Below are positions 7,162 through 13,575 of a stretch of DNA of 13,646 nt, piece after piece. How positions within the stretch are numbered: position 1 is the first letter of the stretch; each line of letters starts with the position of its first letter. The notes beneath the pieces were generated by a model that saw only the letters and a program-made list of their open reading frames with translations, had not been told where the DNA came from and searched no databases. The stretch is from Piscibacillus sp052246295 (GTDB lineage Bacteria; Bacillota; Bacilli; Bacillales; Alkalibacillaceae). The translations under genes were made by a program, and so were the position numbers. Location of the stretch: assembly GCA_052246295.1 (NCBI GenBank), contig JBQQCO010000037.1. The stretch is one strand, 5' to 3'.

Positions 7162-7230
7162 CCTCGTATAATATTGGGAATATGGCCCAAGAGTTTCTAC
7201 CGAGCCACCGTAAATGGTTCGACTACGGGG
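7162..7230 (+). promoter_or_regulatory. Purine riboswitch aptamer, guanine/hypoxanthine class
   Basis: All three helices and both loops of the purine riboswitch can be read. P1 is CCTCGTA (7162-7168) with TACGGGG (7224-7230). P2 is TTGGG (7174-7178) with CCCAA (7186-7190), around the seven-base loop AATATGG. J2/3 contains TTTCTACC. P3 is GAGCCA with TGGTTC, around loop CCGTAAA. The junction before the 3' arm of P1 reads GAC, so the specificity base (position 74 in xpt numbering, here 7223) is C. That predicts guanine/hypoxanthine rather than adenine binding. Ligand should favour the terminator at 7299-7331 and switch pbuG off. The first base of loop L2 is A rather than the usual G. Confidence 0.95.
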
Positions 7231-7297
7231 ATTGCATATATTATTTTCGTGTGGTGGTTTGTGATCCACTCACGATGTCATTTGCAATTTTCCTCGT
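7231..7297 (+). promoter_or_regulatory. Riboswitch expression platform: antiterminator arm and extra hairpin
   Basis: CCTCGT (7292-7297) repeats the 5' arm of aptamer helix P1 and can pair with ACGGGG (7225-7230), the P1 3' arm. ATTGCA (7231-7236) with TGCAAT (7283-7288) would stack on that helix. The top is a separate hairpin, CGTG/CACG and GTGG/CCAC, between 7248 and 7274. This fits the classic antiterminator, which uses the P1 3' strand when ligand is absent. Confidence 0.6.
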
Positions 7298-7298
7298 T

Positions 7299-7340
7299 AA
7301 AAACTCTTGGTATTTGTGCCAGGAGTTTTTTGTTTTTGTT
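7299..7340 (+). terminator. Riboswitch-controlled intrinsic terminator
   Basis: AAAAACTCTTGG (7299-7310) pairs with CCAGGAGTTTTT (7319-7330), with one G-U pair, around an eight-base loop. A T-rich tract follows. It lies 63 bases before the pbuG start. Confidence 0.88.
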
Positions 7341-7402
7341 TGTGGATCCTAGGGGAAGTTTTTTGGATCATCGAGGGTGTTTCTTCTTGGGGAGGAACAA
7401 CA

Positions 7403-8740
7403 ATGAAGAAGTATTTTAAGTTCGACGAATACGGTACGAACTATCGTAAGGAAACAATGGCCGGGTTAACGACCTTCTTAGCCATGGCTTATATTTTATT
7501 CGTTAACCCAAATGTCTTATCGCTAGCTGATATTGAAGACCTGCCAGCTGGTATGACACGTATGGACCCAGGCGCGATCTTTACAGCAACAGCTTTAGCT
7601 GCTGCTGTTGGTACGCTGATTATGGGGTTAGTCGCACGTTATCCGATTGCGTTAGCACCAGGTATGGGTTTAAATGCGTTCTTTGCTTATACAGTTGTAC
7701 TTGGCTTTGGTATTCCATGGGAAACAGCCTTAGCTGGGGTATTAGCATCAGGTTTAATTTTTATTGTTTTAACGGTTACAGGTGTACGTGAAAGAGTGAT
7801 CAATGCTATTCCAAATAACTTGAAACTGGCTGTGGGTGCTGGTATCGGGTTGTTTATCGCATTTATTGGTTTTACGAATGTAGGAATTATTGAAGCAGAT
7901 CCCGCGACGTTTGTGACACTAGGTAATTTGAGTGATCCACGTACTTTATTAGCTATTTTTGGTGTGTTTGTCACCGTTATTTTACTAGTTAGAGGCTTTA
8001 AAGGCGGCGTCTTCTATGGAATGATTATTACTGCAATTGCGGGGATGTTAGTTGGTTTAATTGACCCACCTAGTGGTGTTAATGGCGTCGTTGGTTCAGT
8101 ACCTAGTTTAGAGCCGACATTTGGTGCTGCGATTACTCACTTTAGTGAAATCTTCACGATTGAAATGTTAATTGTTATTCTAACGTTCTTATTCGTCGAC
8201 TTTTTTGATACAGCAGGTACGTTAGTGGCGGTGGCGACACAAGGTGGCATGATGAAAAATGGTAAACTACCTCGCGCGAATCGTGCTTTATTCTCAGATT
8301 CAGCAGCAACCGTAGCGGGTTCTGTGTTTGGTACGTCGACAACGACATCATTTATTGAATCAACAACAGGTGTTAGTGCCGGTGGGCGAACGGGTTTTGC
8401 ATCTATTGTAACAGCAGTCCTATTCTTGTTAGCACTATTTTTCTCACCATTATTAAGTGTTGTTACACCAGAAGTTACAGCACCAGCACTCATTATTGTA
8501 GGTATTCTAATGGCATCGAACTTAAGAAATATTGAATGGGATCAGTTCGAGATTGCTGTTCCAGCTTTCTTAACTGTGATTGCAATGCCTTTGACGTATA
8601 GTATTGCGACAGGTATTGCCGTTGGATTTATCTTCTACCCACTTACAATGTTATTAAAAGGTCGAGGTAAGGAAATTCATCCTATCATGTATGGTTTGTT
8701 AGTTATTTTTGTTCTGTATTTTGTTTTTTTAACTGAGTAA
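7403..8740 (+). CDS. pbuG: Hypoxanthine/guanine permease, AzgA-type
   Basis: This encodes a 445-residue, very hydrophobic transporter that brings hypoxanthine and guanine into the cell for salvage. The ATG at 7403 is chosen because GGGGAGGA lies about seven bases upstream and the product then begins MKKYFKFDEYGTNYRKE, as in PbuG. An in-frame start at 7307 lies inside the terminator stem and is rejected. Family motifs are PIALAPGMGLNAFFAYT (81-97), FVDFFDTAGT (264-273) and GTSTTTSFIESTTGVSAGG (310-328). About 12-14 membrane segments are expected. Length is close to B. subtilis PbuG. Expression should be controlled by the upstream purine riboswitch. The stop codon directly abuts the stop of the convergent Hsp20 gene, with no hairpin between them. 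Confidence 0.96.
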   Translation: MKKYFKFDEYGTNYRKETMAGLTTFLAMAYILFVNPNVLSLADIEDLPAGMTRMDPGAIFTATALAAAVGTLIMGLVARYPIALAPGMGLNAFFAYTVVLGFGIPWETALAGVLASGLIFIVLTVTGVRERVINAIPNNLKLAVGAGIGLFIAFIGFTNVGIIEADPATFVTLGNLSDPRTLLAIFGVFVTVILLVRGFKGGVFYGMIITAIAGMLVGLIDPPSGVNGVVGSVPSLEPTFGAAITHFSEIFTIEMLIVILTFLFVDFFDTAGTLVAVATQGGMMKNGKLPRANRALFSDSAATVAGSVFGTSTTTSFIESTTGVSAGGRTGFASIVTAVLFLLALFFSPLLSVVTPEVTAPALIIVGILMASNLRNIEWDQFEIAVPAFLTVIAMPLTYSIATGIAVGFIFYPLTMLLKGRGKEIHPIMYGLLVIFVLYFVFLTE

Positions 8741-9175
8741 TTATTTGTCGCCTTCTTTGATTTTAATGGATTTAGAACGGCGGGAATCATGAACGTCTTT
8801 AAATAGTTGAATATAGACGAGCCCATGTTCATAATGAGCATCAATCTTGTCTTCTCTTACTTTATAAGGGAGCTCAATCGTCCGGTTGAAGCTCCCTTGT
8901 ATTATTTCTTCTTGAATAAGTTCATAACCATGAGCCTCTAGATTGATGTCACCCTTAATTTGTAAGTGATAACCATCTATTTCACATTGAATCTGTTTGA
9001 TTTGATTAATTCCGGGAATGTTAATGACACATATGATTTCATAATCCTTTTTAAAAATATTGACTTGTGGTATGTTCGGTTTTAAAATACTGTCAAATTC
9101 GTTCCAAAAAGGCTCTCCAAAAAATTGATCAATATTTTTCCGCCAGTCATGCATGTGTTTAAAAGAATTCATCAT
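8741..9175 (-). CDS. Hsp20/alpha-crystallin family small heat-shock protein
   Basis: This encodes a 144-residue protein with the small heat-shock layout: a Phe/Trp-rich N-terminal arm (MHDWRKNIDQFFGEPFWNEF), an alpha-crystallin beta-sandwich (about 36-132) including PQVNIFKKDYEIICVINIPG and GSFNRTIELPYKV, the A-x4-G-L signature as AHYEHGL (113-119), and a short Lys-rich tail with SIKIKE. Such proteins are ATP-independent holdases. Sequence conservation is modest, so it is a divergent member. Start: the first of two adjacent ATG codons, with AAAGGA nine bases upstream. I see no CIRCE or CtsR-type operator and no convincing promoter. I do not recall an Hsp20 gene at this position in B. subtilis. 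Confidence 0.85.
   Translation of the reverse strand: MMNSFKHMHDWRKNIDQFFGEPFWNEFDSILKPNIPQVNIFKKDYEIICVINIPGINQIKQIQCEIDGYHLQIKGDINLEAHGYELIQEEIIQGSFNRTIELPYKVREDKIDAHYEHGLVYIQLFKDVHDSRRSKSIKIKEGDK
8866..8914 (+). terminator. Candidate pbuG terminator inside the antisense Hsp20 gene
   Basis: AAGGGAGCT (8866-8874) is perfectly complementary to AGCTCCCTT (8890-8898). The stem continues inward with CAA-C against G-TTG around one bulged A. A T-rich stretch, interrupted by A, G and C, follows on the plus strand. The hairpin lies about 126 bases past the pbuG stop and is the first strong one downstream of it. It falls entirely within coding sequence of the opposite gene. Confidence 0.35.
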
Positions 9176-9231
9176 TCGTGATCATCCTTTATTAATTCTT
9201 CTTCATTAACATATGCAAATGGGCGAACAGT

Positions 9232-9240
9232 TGATATAAT
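9232..9240 (+). promoter_or_regulatory. Extended -10 promoter for yebE-yebG
   Basis: TGATATAAT (9232-9240) is a perfect extended -10 element (TG-n-TATAAT). It lies 27 bases before the ATG at 9268. No good -35 box stands 17 bases upstream, which extended -10 promoters tolerate. Confidence 0.6.
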
Positions 9241-9267
9241 AGCAATTATTAAAGAGGTGATGTCCAT

Positions 9268-9834
9268 ATGTTGGAAAATGGCATCGTGATGCTCGCAATC
9301 ATTCTTAGTGTTAATATCGTTTATGTCTCGTTGCTGACAGTACGAATGATTTTCACTTTAAAAGGTAAAAAGTATATTGCCGCATCCGTTGGTGTATTTG
9401 AAATTACCGTCTATACTATAGGTTTAGGGTTAGTACTAGAGAATCTTGATCAGATTCAGAACCTAATAGCTTATGCGTTAGGATTCGGTATTGGTGTAAT
9501 TTCAGGGATGAAGATTGAAGAGAAGTTAGCGATTGGTTACATTACCGTTAATGTTATTTCATCTAATCCTGATATTCCATTTACAGAAACGTTAAGGGAA
9601 AAAGGGTACGGTGTAACAAGCTGGTATGCATATGGGATGGAAGGGGATCGCTTGGCCATTCAAGTGTTAACCCCTAGAAAATATGAAATAATGCTTTATG
9701 AAACGATTAAGGAAATTGACCCGAAAGCGTTTATCATTGCGTATGAACCTCGACAAATTTTTGGAGGTTTCTGGGTTAAGAAAGTAAGAGGGAGTAAGTT
9801 AAGACGTGAAGAAGAAAAAATACAGAGTGAGTGA
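9268..9834 (+). CDS. yebE: UPF0316 membrane protein with DUF2179 domain (YebE-like)
   Basis: This encodes a 188-residue protein. Three hydrophobic segments make up the N-terminal part (about 6-27, 38-58 and 64-81), followed by a soluble DUF2179-type domain (about 88-172) with ITVNVIS, LREKGYGVTSWYAYGMEGDR and AFIIAYEPRQIFGGFW. The EPR...GGF ending is typical of UPF0316 proteins. The family has no established role; DUF2179 is a small ligand-binding-like fold seen at the end of several membrane proteins. The ATG at 9268 is supported by AGAGGTGAT six bases upstream. The gene overlaps the start of the next one by 29 bases, so the two are likely translated together, as in the yebE-yebG pair of B. 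subtilis. Confidence 0.92.
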   Translation: MLENGIVMLAIILSVNIVYVSLLTVRMIFTLKGKKYIAASVGVFEITVYTIGLGLVLENLDQIQNLIAYALGFGIGVISGMKIEEKLAIGYITVNVISSNPDIPFTETLREKGYGVTSWYAYGMEGDRLAIQVLTPRKYEIMLYETIKEIDPKAFIIAYEPRQIFGGFWVKKVRGSKLRREEEKIQSE

Positions 9835-9988
9835 TTTTAAGTCAATCAATGCCTGTGTCGATCAAATTAAAAAAGATGGTTATATGCCAATCAAACGGTT
9901 CGAAAAGCCAGTTTTTAAAGAAACGAAAGGCGATCCCGAACCTGTCAGACAAGAAATTATATTTGAAGCGGTTAAAATGGAGGACTAA
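9806..9988 (+). CDS. yebG: NETI-motif-type small protein (YebG-like), motif degenerate
   Basis: This encodes a 60-residue cytosolic protein with a GTG start at 9806 inside the 3' end of yebE. GAGGGAG lies 11 bases upstream. It reads KKKYRVSDFKSINACVDQIK, then DGYMPIKRFEKPVFKE, then a C-terminal strand. This is the layout of Bacillus NETI proteins: a V-x-NETI-x-x-C-x-x-x-M opening, then GY-x-P-x-RR-x-EKP-x-F-x-E. Here the eponymous NETI is replaced by FKSI, while Cys17, the GY-P motif and EKPVF are kept. Function is unknown. It is the second gene of a two-gene operon that ends in a terminator. Confidence 0.85.
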   Translation: MKKKKYRVSDFKSINACVDQIKKDGYMPIKRFEKPVFKETKGDPEPVRQEIIFEAVKMED

Positions 9989-9990
9989 AG

Positions 9991-10020
9991 TTAAAAATGC
10001 CCGGTAAGGGGCATTTTTAA
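9991..10020. terminator. Bidirectional terminator between yebG and the DUF2892 gene
   Basis: TTAAAAATGCCC (9991-10002) pairs perfectly with GGGCATTTTTAA (10009-10020), leaving a loop of about six bases. A runs on one side and T runs on the other let it work in both directions. The minus-strand gene's stop codon begins at 10023. Confidence 0.88.
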
Positions 10021-10257
10021 CTACTTAGATTCACTTTGATGTGATTGTTCGTGGTTCACTTTTTGTTGAACCACATCTGTAACAGGACAATAACGAACAA
10101 TACCTTCGCCGACTTTCATGGCAGACATTAAGACAATCATCCAATAACTCTGGTTCCAAGGTCTCTTCACCAATTTAACAGCACCAAACACAAGCAAAAA
10201 TAACCCTACAGTTATTCGAGTTAAAGCATTGATTGTCCCGATATTTTGTTTTCTCAT
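10021..10257 (-). CDS. DUF2892 (YgaP-type) small membrane protein
   Basis: This encodes a 78-residue protein. The ATG at 10257 is preferred because AAGGGAAGGGG lies four bases upstream, giving MRKQNIGTINALTRITVG. An in-frame TTG at 10275 would add MKGRGK but overlaps the ribosome binding site. Two membrane segments are visible (about 12-29 and 37-53), followed by the family's Cys-Pro turn in VRYCPVTDVV and a polar His/Gln/Ser tail. This matches the DUF2892 domain, found alone or fused to rhodanese in YgaP. Its role in stand-alone form is unknown. It is divergent from yerA (72 bases) and converges with yebG. Confidence 0.85.
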   Translation of the reverse strand: MRKQNIGTINALTRITVGLFLLVFGAVKLVKRPWNQSYWMIVLMSAMKVGEGIVRYCPVTDVVQQKVNHEQSHQSESK

Positions 10258-10329
10258 TTTACCCCTTCCCTTCAAAGTTTTAATGTATTAAAATTTTAAC
10301 TATAGATTGTTTTGAAACGGGGGATTTTA

Positions 10330-12075
10330 ATGAATGAACATTTATATAGATGGCGAAATAAACAACTACGAGAACATGTTGCAGTCATCGACGGCCATTT
10401 AGCACCTACAAAAATTCTAAAACAAGCAACCTACTTAAATGTCTATTTAAAGAAATGGTTAACAGCTAACATTTGGATTTATGAAGATCGCATTGTGTAT
10501 GTAGGTGATGACATGCCTGACCGTATTCCGAATAAAACGGAAGTGGTAGATTGTAAAGGACAATATTTAGTACCAGGTTATGTTGAACCACATGCTCACC
10601 CATTTCAGTTATATAATCCCCATTCTTTAGCTGAATATGCACTAAAAACAGGGACAACCACTTTAGTTAATGATAACTTAATGTGGCTTTTATTATTGAA
10701 TCAAAAGAAAGCGTTTTCTTTATTAGATGAAATGCAGAATCTGCCGGTTTCAATGTTTTGGTGGGCACGATTTAGTTCACAGTCAGAGCTACGCGATGAA
10801 GCTGACTTCTTAGATGACGAAGAAGTTTTAGAATGGTTGAATCATGAAGCAGTGATTCAGGGTGGAGAACTAACGAATTGGCCAGATATATTACATGAAG
10901 ATGAACGTGGACTGTACTGGATGCAGGAGACTAAACGTTTAAGAAAAGTCGTAGAAGGCCATTTTCCAGGGGCATCCAAAAAGACATTAACGAAAATGAA
11001 GTTACTTGGTGCAGATGGAGACCATGAATCTATTTCAGGTGATGAGTTATACCGTCGTTTAGAACTTGGTTATTATGCAGCTATTCGTAATAGTTCAATT
11101 CGACCGGACCTCCGAAAAATATTACAAGACCTAAAAGAGATGGATTTAACAGTTTGGGATCAAGTCTTATTTACAACAGATGGTTCGACACCATCATTCT
11201 ATGAAGAAGGAATTATTAATAAATGTATCGAAATTGCAATAGAAGAGGGCGTTCCTGTCGAAGAAGCTTATGCGATGGCGACGATCAACGCAGCGAAGTA
11301 CTTTTCATTAGAGCATCGATTTGGAAGCATCGCACCTGGTCGTGTTGCTCACATTAATTTTATTCCTTCAAAAGACAATCCAACACCTACTTCAGTTTTA
11401 GCAAAAGGTGAATGGGTCCTAAAGGATGGTGAGTCAACTGACCGAATAGGCTCAATCGATTGGGAGAAGTTCAGTTTGACTAAGATGAAATTAGATTGGG
11501 ATTTAGATCCTGATGAATTGAGGTTCTCAATGCCAATTGGGATGGAAATGATTAATGACGTCATCATGAAGCCTTACCCAATTAAATCGGAAGCCGATCA
11601 AAATATGTTAGCACGTTCGAAAAATGAAGCATACGTCATGCTTATGGATCGTGATGGAGAATGGAGAGTATCGACCTTCCTTAAAGGGTTCACCAATAAA
11701 CTCGGTGGATTAGTCAGCTCATATTCCAATACTGGTGATCTTATTTTAATTGGAAAGAGTAAAAGAGATATGGCTTTAGCCTTTAATCGAATGCAAGAAT
11801 TAGGTGGAGGGATCGTATTAGCTCATGAAGGTGAAATTATTTTTGAATTACCTTTAGAAATTAAAGGGGTTATGACTGATACCTCAATGGAAAGGCTAAT
11901 CGAACAAGAGAAAGAGATGAAAACAATATTAAAAGACTTTGGTTATGCTCATAGCGACCCAGTCTATACGTTGTTATTTTTATCATCAACACATTTACCG
12001 TATATTCGTATTACGCCAGTAGGGATTATGGATGTTTTGAAAAAAGACATACTCTTTCCTGCAATAATGCGTTAA
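10330..12075 (+). CDS. yerA: Adenine deaminase-like amidohydrolase (YerA-like)
   Basis: This encodes a 581-residue cytosolic metal-dependent hydrolase related to adenine deaminase (adenine to hypoxanthine plus ammonia). Activity is inferred from the family. The ATG at 10330 is chosen because GGGGGA lies five bases upstream; a TTG at 10312 in the same frame has none. Metal-site motifs are present: PHAHPF with His88 and His90, the DHE triplet (231-233) and Asp284 in TTDG. Other conserved blocks are QGGELTNWP and EGHFPGASKKTLTKMK in the middle, and GGGIVLA plus SSTHLPYIRITP near the C-terminus. Length and termini agree with B. subtilis YerA. It heads a cluster with yerB (33-base gap) and yerC. 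Product hypoxanthine would enter the same salvage pool PbuG feeds. Confidence 0.93.
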   Translation: MNEHLYRWRNKQLREHVAVIDGHLAPTKILKQATYLNVYLKKWLTANIWIYEDRIVYVGDDMPDRIPNKTEVVDCKGQYLVPGYVEPHAHPFQLYNPHSLAEYALKTGTTTLVNDNLMWLLLLNQKKAFSLLDEMQNLPVSMFWWARFSSQSELRDEADFLDDEEVLEWLNHEAVIQGGELTNWPDILHEDERGLYWMQETKRLRKVVEGHFPGASKKTLTKMKLLGADGDHESISGDELYRRLELGYYAAIRNSSIRPDLRKILQDLKEMDLTVWDQVLFTTDGSTPSFYEEGIINKCIEIAIEEGVPVEEAYAMATINAAKYFSLEHRFGSIAPGRVAHINFIPSKDNPTPTSVLAKGEWVLKDGESTDRIGSIDWEKFSLTKMKLDWDLDPDELRFSMPIGMEMINDVIMKPYPIKSEADQNMLARSKNEAYVMLMDRDGEWRVSTFLKGFTNKLGGLVSSYSNTGDLILIGKSKRDMALAFNRMQELGGGIVLAHEGEIIFELPLEIKGVMTDTSMERLIEQEKEMKTILKDFGYAHSDPVYTLLFLSSTHLPYIRITPVGIMDVLKKDILFPAIMR

Positions 12076-12108
12076 AATAGAAAAAGATTAAAGTAGGGGA
12101 TGTGGAAT

Positions 12109-13161
12109 ATGAGAAAGTGGATTATAATATTATTAGTGGGGCTACTAACTTTTCTGGCAGCTTGTACAGAGGAAAGTAATGAGGAGCCAGAAGAAACAGA
12201 GGACCCATTAGAGGAACCAGCCGAGGATCCAGTTGAAGAAGAAGAGCAGGTTGAAGAAGAACCAGAATTCACTTACCCTCTAACTGGACTAGCGACTGAG
12301 GAAGAGCCAACTAATCGTGCTTTGGCTGTCATGGTTAATAATCATAATAAAGCAAGGCCTCAAACAGGTCTAGTTAATGCTGATATGGTATATGAGTTTT
12401 TAGCTGAGGGTCCGATTACAAGACTTTTGGCGATTTATCATAGTGATATTCCAGATATCGTAGGACCAGTTCGAAGTGCTCGTGAATACTACATTGAAAC
12501 TGCCAAGGCGCATGAGGCGATTTATGTGTATCATGGAGCAGCGAATTTCATTGAAGAAGACCTACGCGCTGGTTGGGTGGATAACATCAATGGTGCGTAT
12601 TATGATAATGATCAGTTCTTATTTAAACGTGAATCATTTAGACAAGCTCCACATAATTCATATGTGATGTTACCGAATGCGTATGAAATTGCTGAACGAA
12701 ACAACCTAGAGCGTGAGGTAAATCATGAATCTTGGGATTTCTTATCAGACGATGAACTGGTTGAAGGTGAGACGGCCAATGAAGTGAGAATCCGTTATTT
12801 TGATAATTTAAAAGTCTCATATGTTTATGACCAAGCAACAGAGCGCTACACACGTTACAGTGATGGTGTTAAAACAACGGATTTAAACTCAGAAGAAGCA
12901 TTGGAAGTTTCTAATATATTAGTTTATGAAACTGAGCATCGCGTTATTGACGATGCATTACGACGTTCGATTGACCGTGAATCAGGCGGAAATGGGTATT
13001 TAATTCAAAAAGGTAAAATTAAGCCAATTGAATGGAGAAATGATGATGGGCTTATGAAACCTTATATAGATGGAGAACCTGCAAAATTAGCACCAGGGAA
13101 GACATGGATTAATGTAATTCCATTATCTCCAGGTTTAGATGAAGGCGTAACTTACGAATAA
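12109..13161 (+). CDS. yerB: DUF3048 lipoprotein (YerB-like)
   Basis: This encodes a 350-residue predicted lipoprotein. The ATG at 12109 is chosen because AGGGGA lies about eight bases upstream and it gives a clean signal peptide, MRKWIIILLVGLLTFLAAC, with the lipobox LAAC placing the modified cysteine at 19. An alternative ATG at 12100 lacks a ribosome binding site. A very acidic Glu/Pro linker follows (about 20-58). DUF3048 comes next, with YPLTGLAT, MVNNHNKARPQTGL and GPVRSAREYY in its N-terminal half. The C-terminal half ends with GKTWINVIPLSPG. The protein should sit on the outer face of the membrane; its function is not established. Two stop codons in a row (TAATAA) close the gene, and yerC follows 18 bases later. 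Confidence 0.93.
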   Translation: MRKWIIILLVGLLTFLAACTEESNEEPEETEDPLEEPAEDPVEEEEQVEEEPEFTYPLTGLATEEEPTNRALAVMVNNHNKARPQTGLVNADMVYEFLAEGPITRLLAIYHSDIPDIVGPVRSAREYYIETAKAHEAIYVYHGAANFIEEDLRAGWVDNINGAYYDNDQFLFKRESFRQAPHNSYVMLPNAYEIAERNNLEREVNHESWDFLSDDELVEGETANEVRIRYFDNLKVSYVYDQATERYTRYSDGVKTTDLNSEEALEVSNILVYETEHRVIDDALRRSIDRESGGNGYLIQKGKIKPIEWRNDDGLMKPYIDGEPAKLAPGKTWINVIPLSPGLDEGVTYE

Positions 13162-13179
13162 TAAGGAGGCATTTACATC

Positions 13180-13482
13180 ATGCAAATTGATAAATTACGC
13201 GGACGTGAGTTAGATCAATTATTCAAGGCGATTTTAACTTTAAAAGATGTTGAAGAATGCTATCGATTTTTCGATGACGTGGCAACCGTGAACGAAATTC
13301 AGGCTTTAGCTCAACGCCTAGATGTAGCACGCATGCTACGTGAAGGTCATACGTATCACCGAATCGAGGATGAAACAAGTGCATCAACAGCGACTATTTC
13401 ACGCGTGAAGCGCTGCTTGAATTATGGTAACGATGCTTATGAATTAGTTCTAGATCGTCTTTATGACAAAGAAGAGGAATAA
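13180..13482 (+). CDS. yerC: TrpR-like HTH protein, YerC/YecD family
   Basis: This encodes a 100-residue probable DNA-binding regulator. The TrpR-like helix-turn-helix region (about 36-85) contains VNEIQALAQRLDVARMLREG followed by TYHRIEDETSASTATISRVK, where TSASTATISRVKR is the recognition-helix part. Length and sequence match the YerC/YecD family, whose targets and ligand I do not know. The ATG at 13180 has a perfect AAGGAGG (13163-13169) ten bases upstream, close to the yerB stop. It is therefore the last gene of the yerA-yerB-yerC cluster, ending in the terminator at 13484-13519. A regulator co-transcribed with an adenine-deaminase-like enzyme could control purine genes, but this is only inference. 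Confidence 0.93.
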   Translation: MQIDKLRGRELDQLFKAILTLKDVEECYRFFDDVATVNEIQALAQRLDVARMLREGHTYHRIEDETSASTATISRVKRCLNYGNDAYELVLDRLYDKEEE

Positions 13483-13483
13483 G

Positions 13484-13519
13484 AAAAAGCTTTTGCGCTC
13501 AGGCGCAAAAGCTTTTTTT
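13484..13519 (+). terminator. Terminator of the yerA-yerB-yerC cluster
   Basis: AAAAAGCTTTTGCGC (13484-13498) pairs perfectly with GCGCAAAAGCTTTTT around loop TCAG, followed by further T residues. It starts two bases after the yerC stop codon. Confidence 0.93.
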
Positions 13520-13543
13520 AAAGATAAGAAAGTATAAAAATTG

Positions 13544-13575
13544 TGCCATAGAACGCTGTTCTGTGGTATTTTTTT
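13544..13575 (+). terminator. Second hairpin with T-tract, abutting a transposase start
   Basis: TGCCATAGAAC (13544-13554) pairs with GTTCTGTGGTA (13558-13568), 11 pairs including two G-U, around a three-base loop. Seven T residues follow. It has terminator form but sits 24 bases after another terminator and only three bases before an ATG. It may belong to the end of the mobile element. Confidence 0.6.

Noticed and set aside
7138..7419. 93-residue frame across the riboswitch and terminator
   Set aside because: It overlaps conserved RNA structure and the true pbuG start; no ribosome binding site.
8137..8493. 118-residue minus-strand frame inside pbuG
   Set aside because: It is a shadow of the permease coding sequence, with low-complexity Val/Thr/Asn composition and no ribosome binding site.
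10288..10299. 12-bp perfect palindrome of A and T between the DUF2892 gene and yerA
   Set aside because: It is composed only of A and T and is likely to occur by chance in such DNA; no second copy or clear promoter overlap supports an operator.
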